This document shows, piece by piece, positions 5,017-5,175 of a stretch of 5,175 bases of DNA. The stretch is from Planctomycetota bacterium. GTDB lineage: Bacteria; Planctomycetota; PLA2; JAEUHO01. Both the position numbers and the translations under genes were made by a program. Where the stretch lies: NCBI GenBank assembly GCA_024639415.1, contig JAHEIK010000101.1:1-5175 (forward strand). The letters run 5' to 3'. How positions within the stretch are numbered: the stretch's first letter is position 1; each line of letters starts with the position of its first letter. The notes under the pieces were generated by a model. That model searched no databases. It saw nothing but the letters and a program-made list of their open reading frames with translations, and had not been told where the DNA came from.

Positions 5017-5074
5017 AGGCATGTCTCGCGTGACGTCGTGAGGGTGCCTGGGTGGGCGAATGGAACCCCCAGGC
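5017..5074 (+). other. Two overlapping, mutually exclusive hairpins after tRNA-Arg
   Basis: The first hairpin uses 5017-5021 with 5045-5049 and 5025-5030 with 5037-5042 (one wobble). The second pairs GCCTGGG (5046-5052) with CCCAGGC (5068-5074). Both need bases 5046-5049, so only one can form at a time. This resembles an attenuator arrangement but lacks a T-run or leader peptide, so it may be only the tRNA trailer. Confidence 0.3.
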
Positions 5075-5150
5075 GGCGTCTACTTCGGTCGCTCGCGGTC
5101 GTCAGGCAGGGGGATAGGGCGAGCGGAGGCGAAGCCGGAGCCGAGCCCGC

Positions 5151-5175
5151 AAGGGGGTGCGCCGAGCACCCCCTT
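5151..5175 (+). terminator. Strong hairpin at the right window edge
   Basis: AAGGGGGTGC (5151-5160) pairs perfectly with GCACCCCCTT (5166-5175) around loop GCCGA. It could end the tRNA-Arg transcript, or one from the opposite strand. The window stops on the last stem base, so a following T-run cannot be judged. Confidence 0.4.

Noticed and set aside
4535..5022. Open frames over tRNA-Arg and the hairpin array on both strands
   Set aside because: They contain translated tRNA signatures (PVAQLDRA; LERGTSRLEISCS) and no domain or ribosome site.
1..5175. CRISPR array, insertion sequence, toxin-antitoxin or phage genes
   Set aside because: No regularly spaced repeats, transposase, integrase or small paired genes are visible.

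Overview
This GC-rich window (mostly G or C, with codon third positions almost always G/C) looks like ordinary bacterial chromosome. The combination of a secreted VWA protein with a Lys/Pro-rich tail, a secreted thermonuclease joined to an OB-like domain, poorly matched ribosome-binding sites at the operon heads and CCA-encoding tRNA genes fits a high-GC Planctomycetota or a myxobacteria-like lineage. That placement is inference; no marker gene settles it.

Layout: (1) positions 1-292 hold no credible protein gene but contain a small structured motif (136-177, minus strand) and a strong hairpin (264-290) that begins on the CCA of the next gene. (2) tRNA-Pro(UGG), 290-364, minus strand. (3) A VWA-domain exported protein, 440-2278, minus strand. 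(4) A 71-base divergent intergenic region with a possible -10 box for each direction very close to each start codon. (5) A plus-strand two-gene operon: exported staphylococcal-nuclease-like protein with C-terminal OB-like domain (2350-3441), then, two bases after its stop, an exported protein of three tandem parvulin-like units (3444-4538). (6) Positions 4539-4935, without a credible protein gene, hold a second copy of the small structured motif (4569-4614), four nearly abutting hairpins (4724-4839) and a 5' fragment matching the following tRNA. (7) tRNA-Arg(UCU), 4936-5012, plus strand. (8) A hairpin-rich tail to the window end.

All three proteins carry N-terminal export signals, so the coding part is an envelope or extracellular set: a metal-ion-binding adhesion-type (VWA) protein, a nuclease that would cut nucleic acid outside the cytoplasm, and a foldase-like chaperone for exported proteins. 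Only the nuclease-parvulin coupling has direct operon support, from spacing and an internal Shine-Dalgarno site.

The most interesting signal is non-coding. Two copies of a roughly 45-base element keep the same internal-loop sequences (TTGGGA and GAGTCTT), while their stems differ in sequence and length but still pair, including one compensatory C-G / G-C exchange. One lies downstream of the parvulin gene and the other downstream of tRNA-Pro, each in the same orientation as the gene it follows. This looks like a small structured RNA motif or a dispersed intergenic element that I cannot match to a known family.
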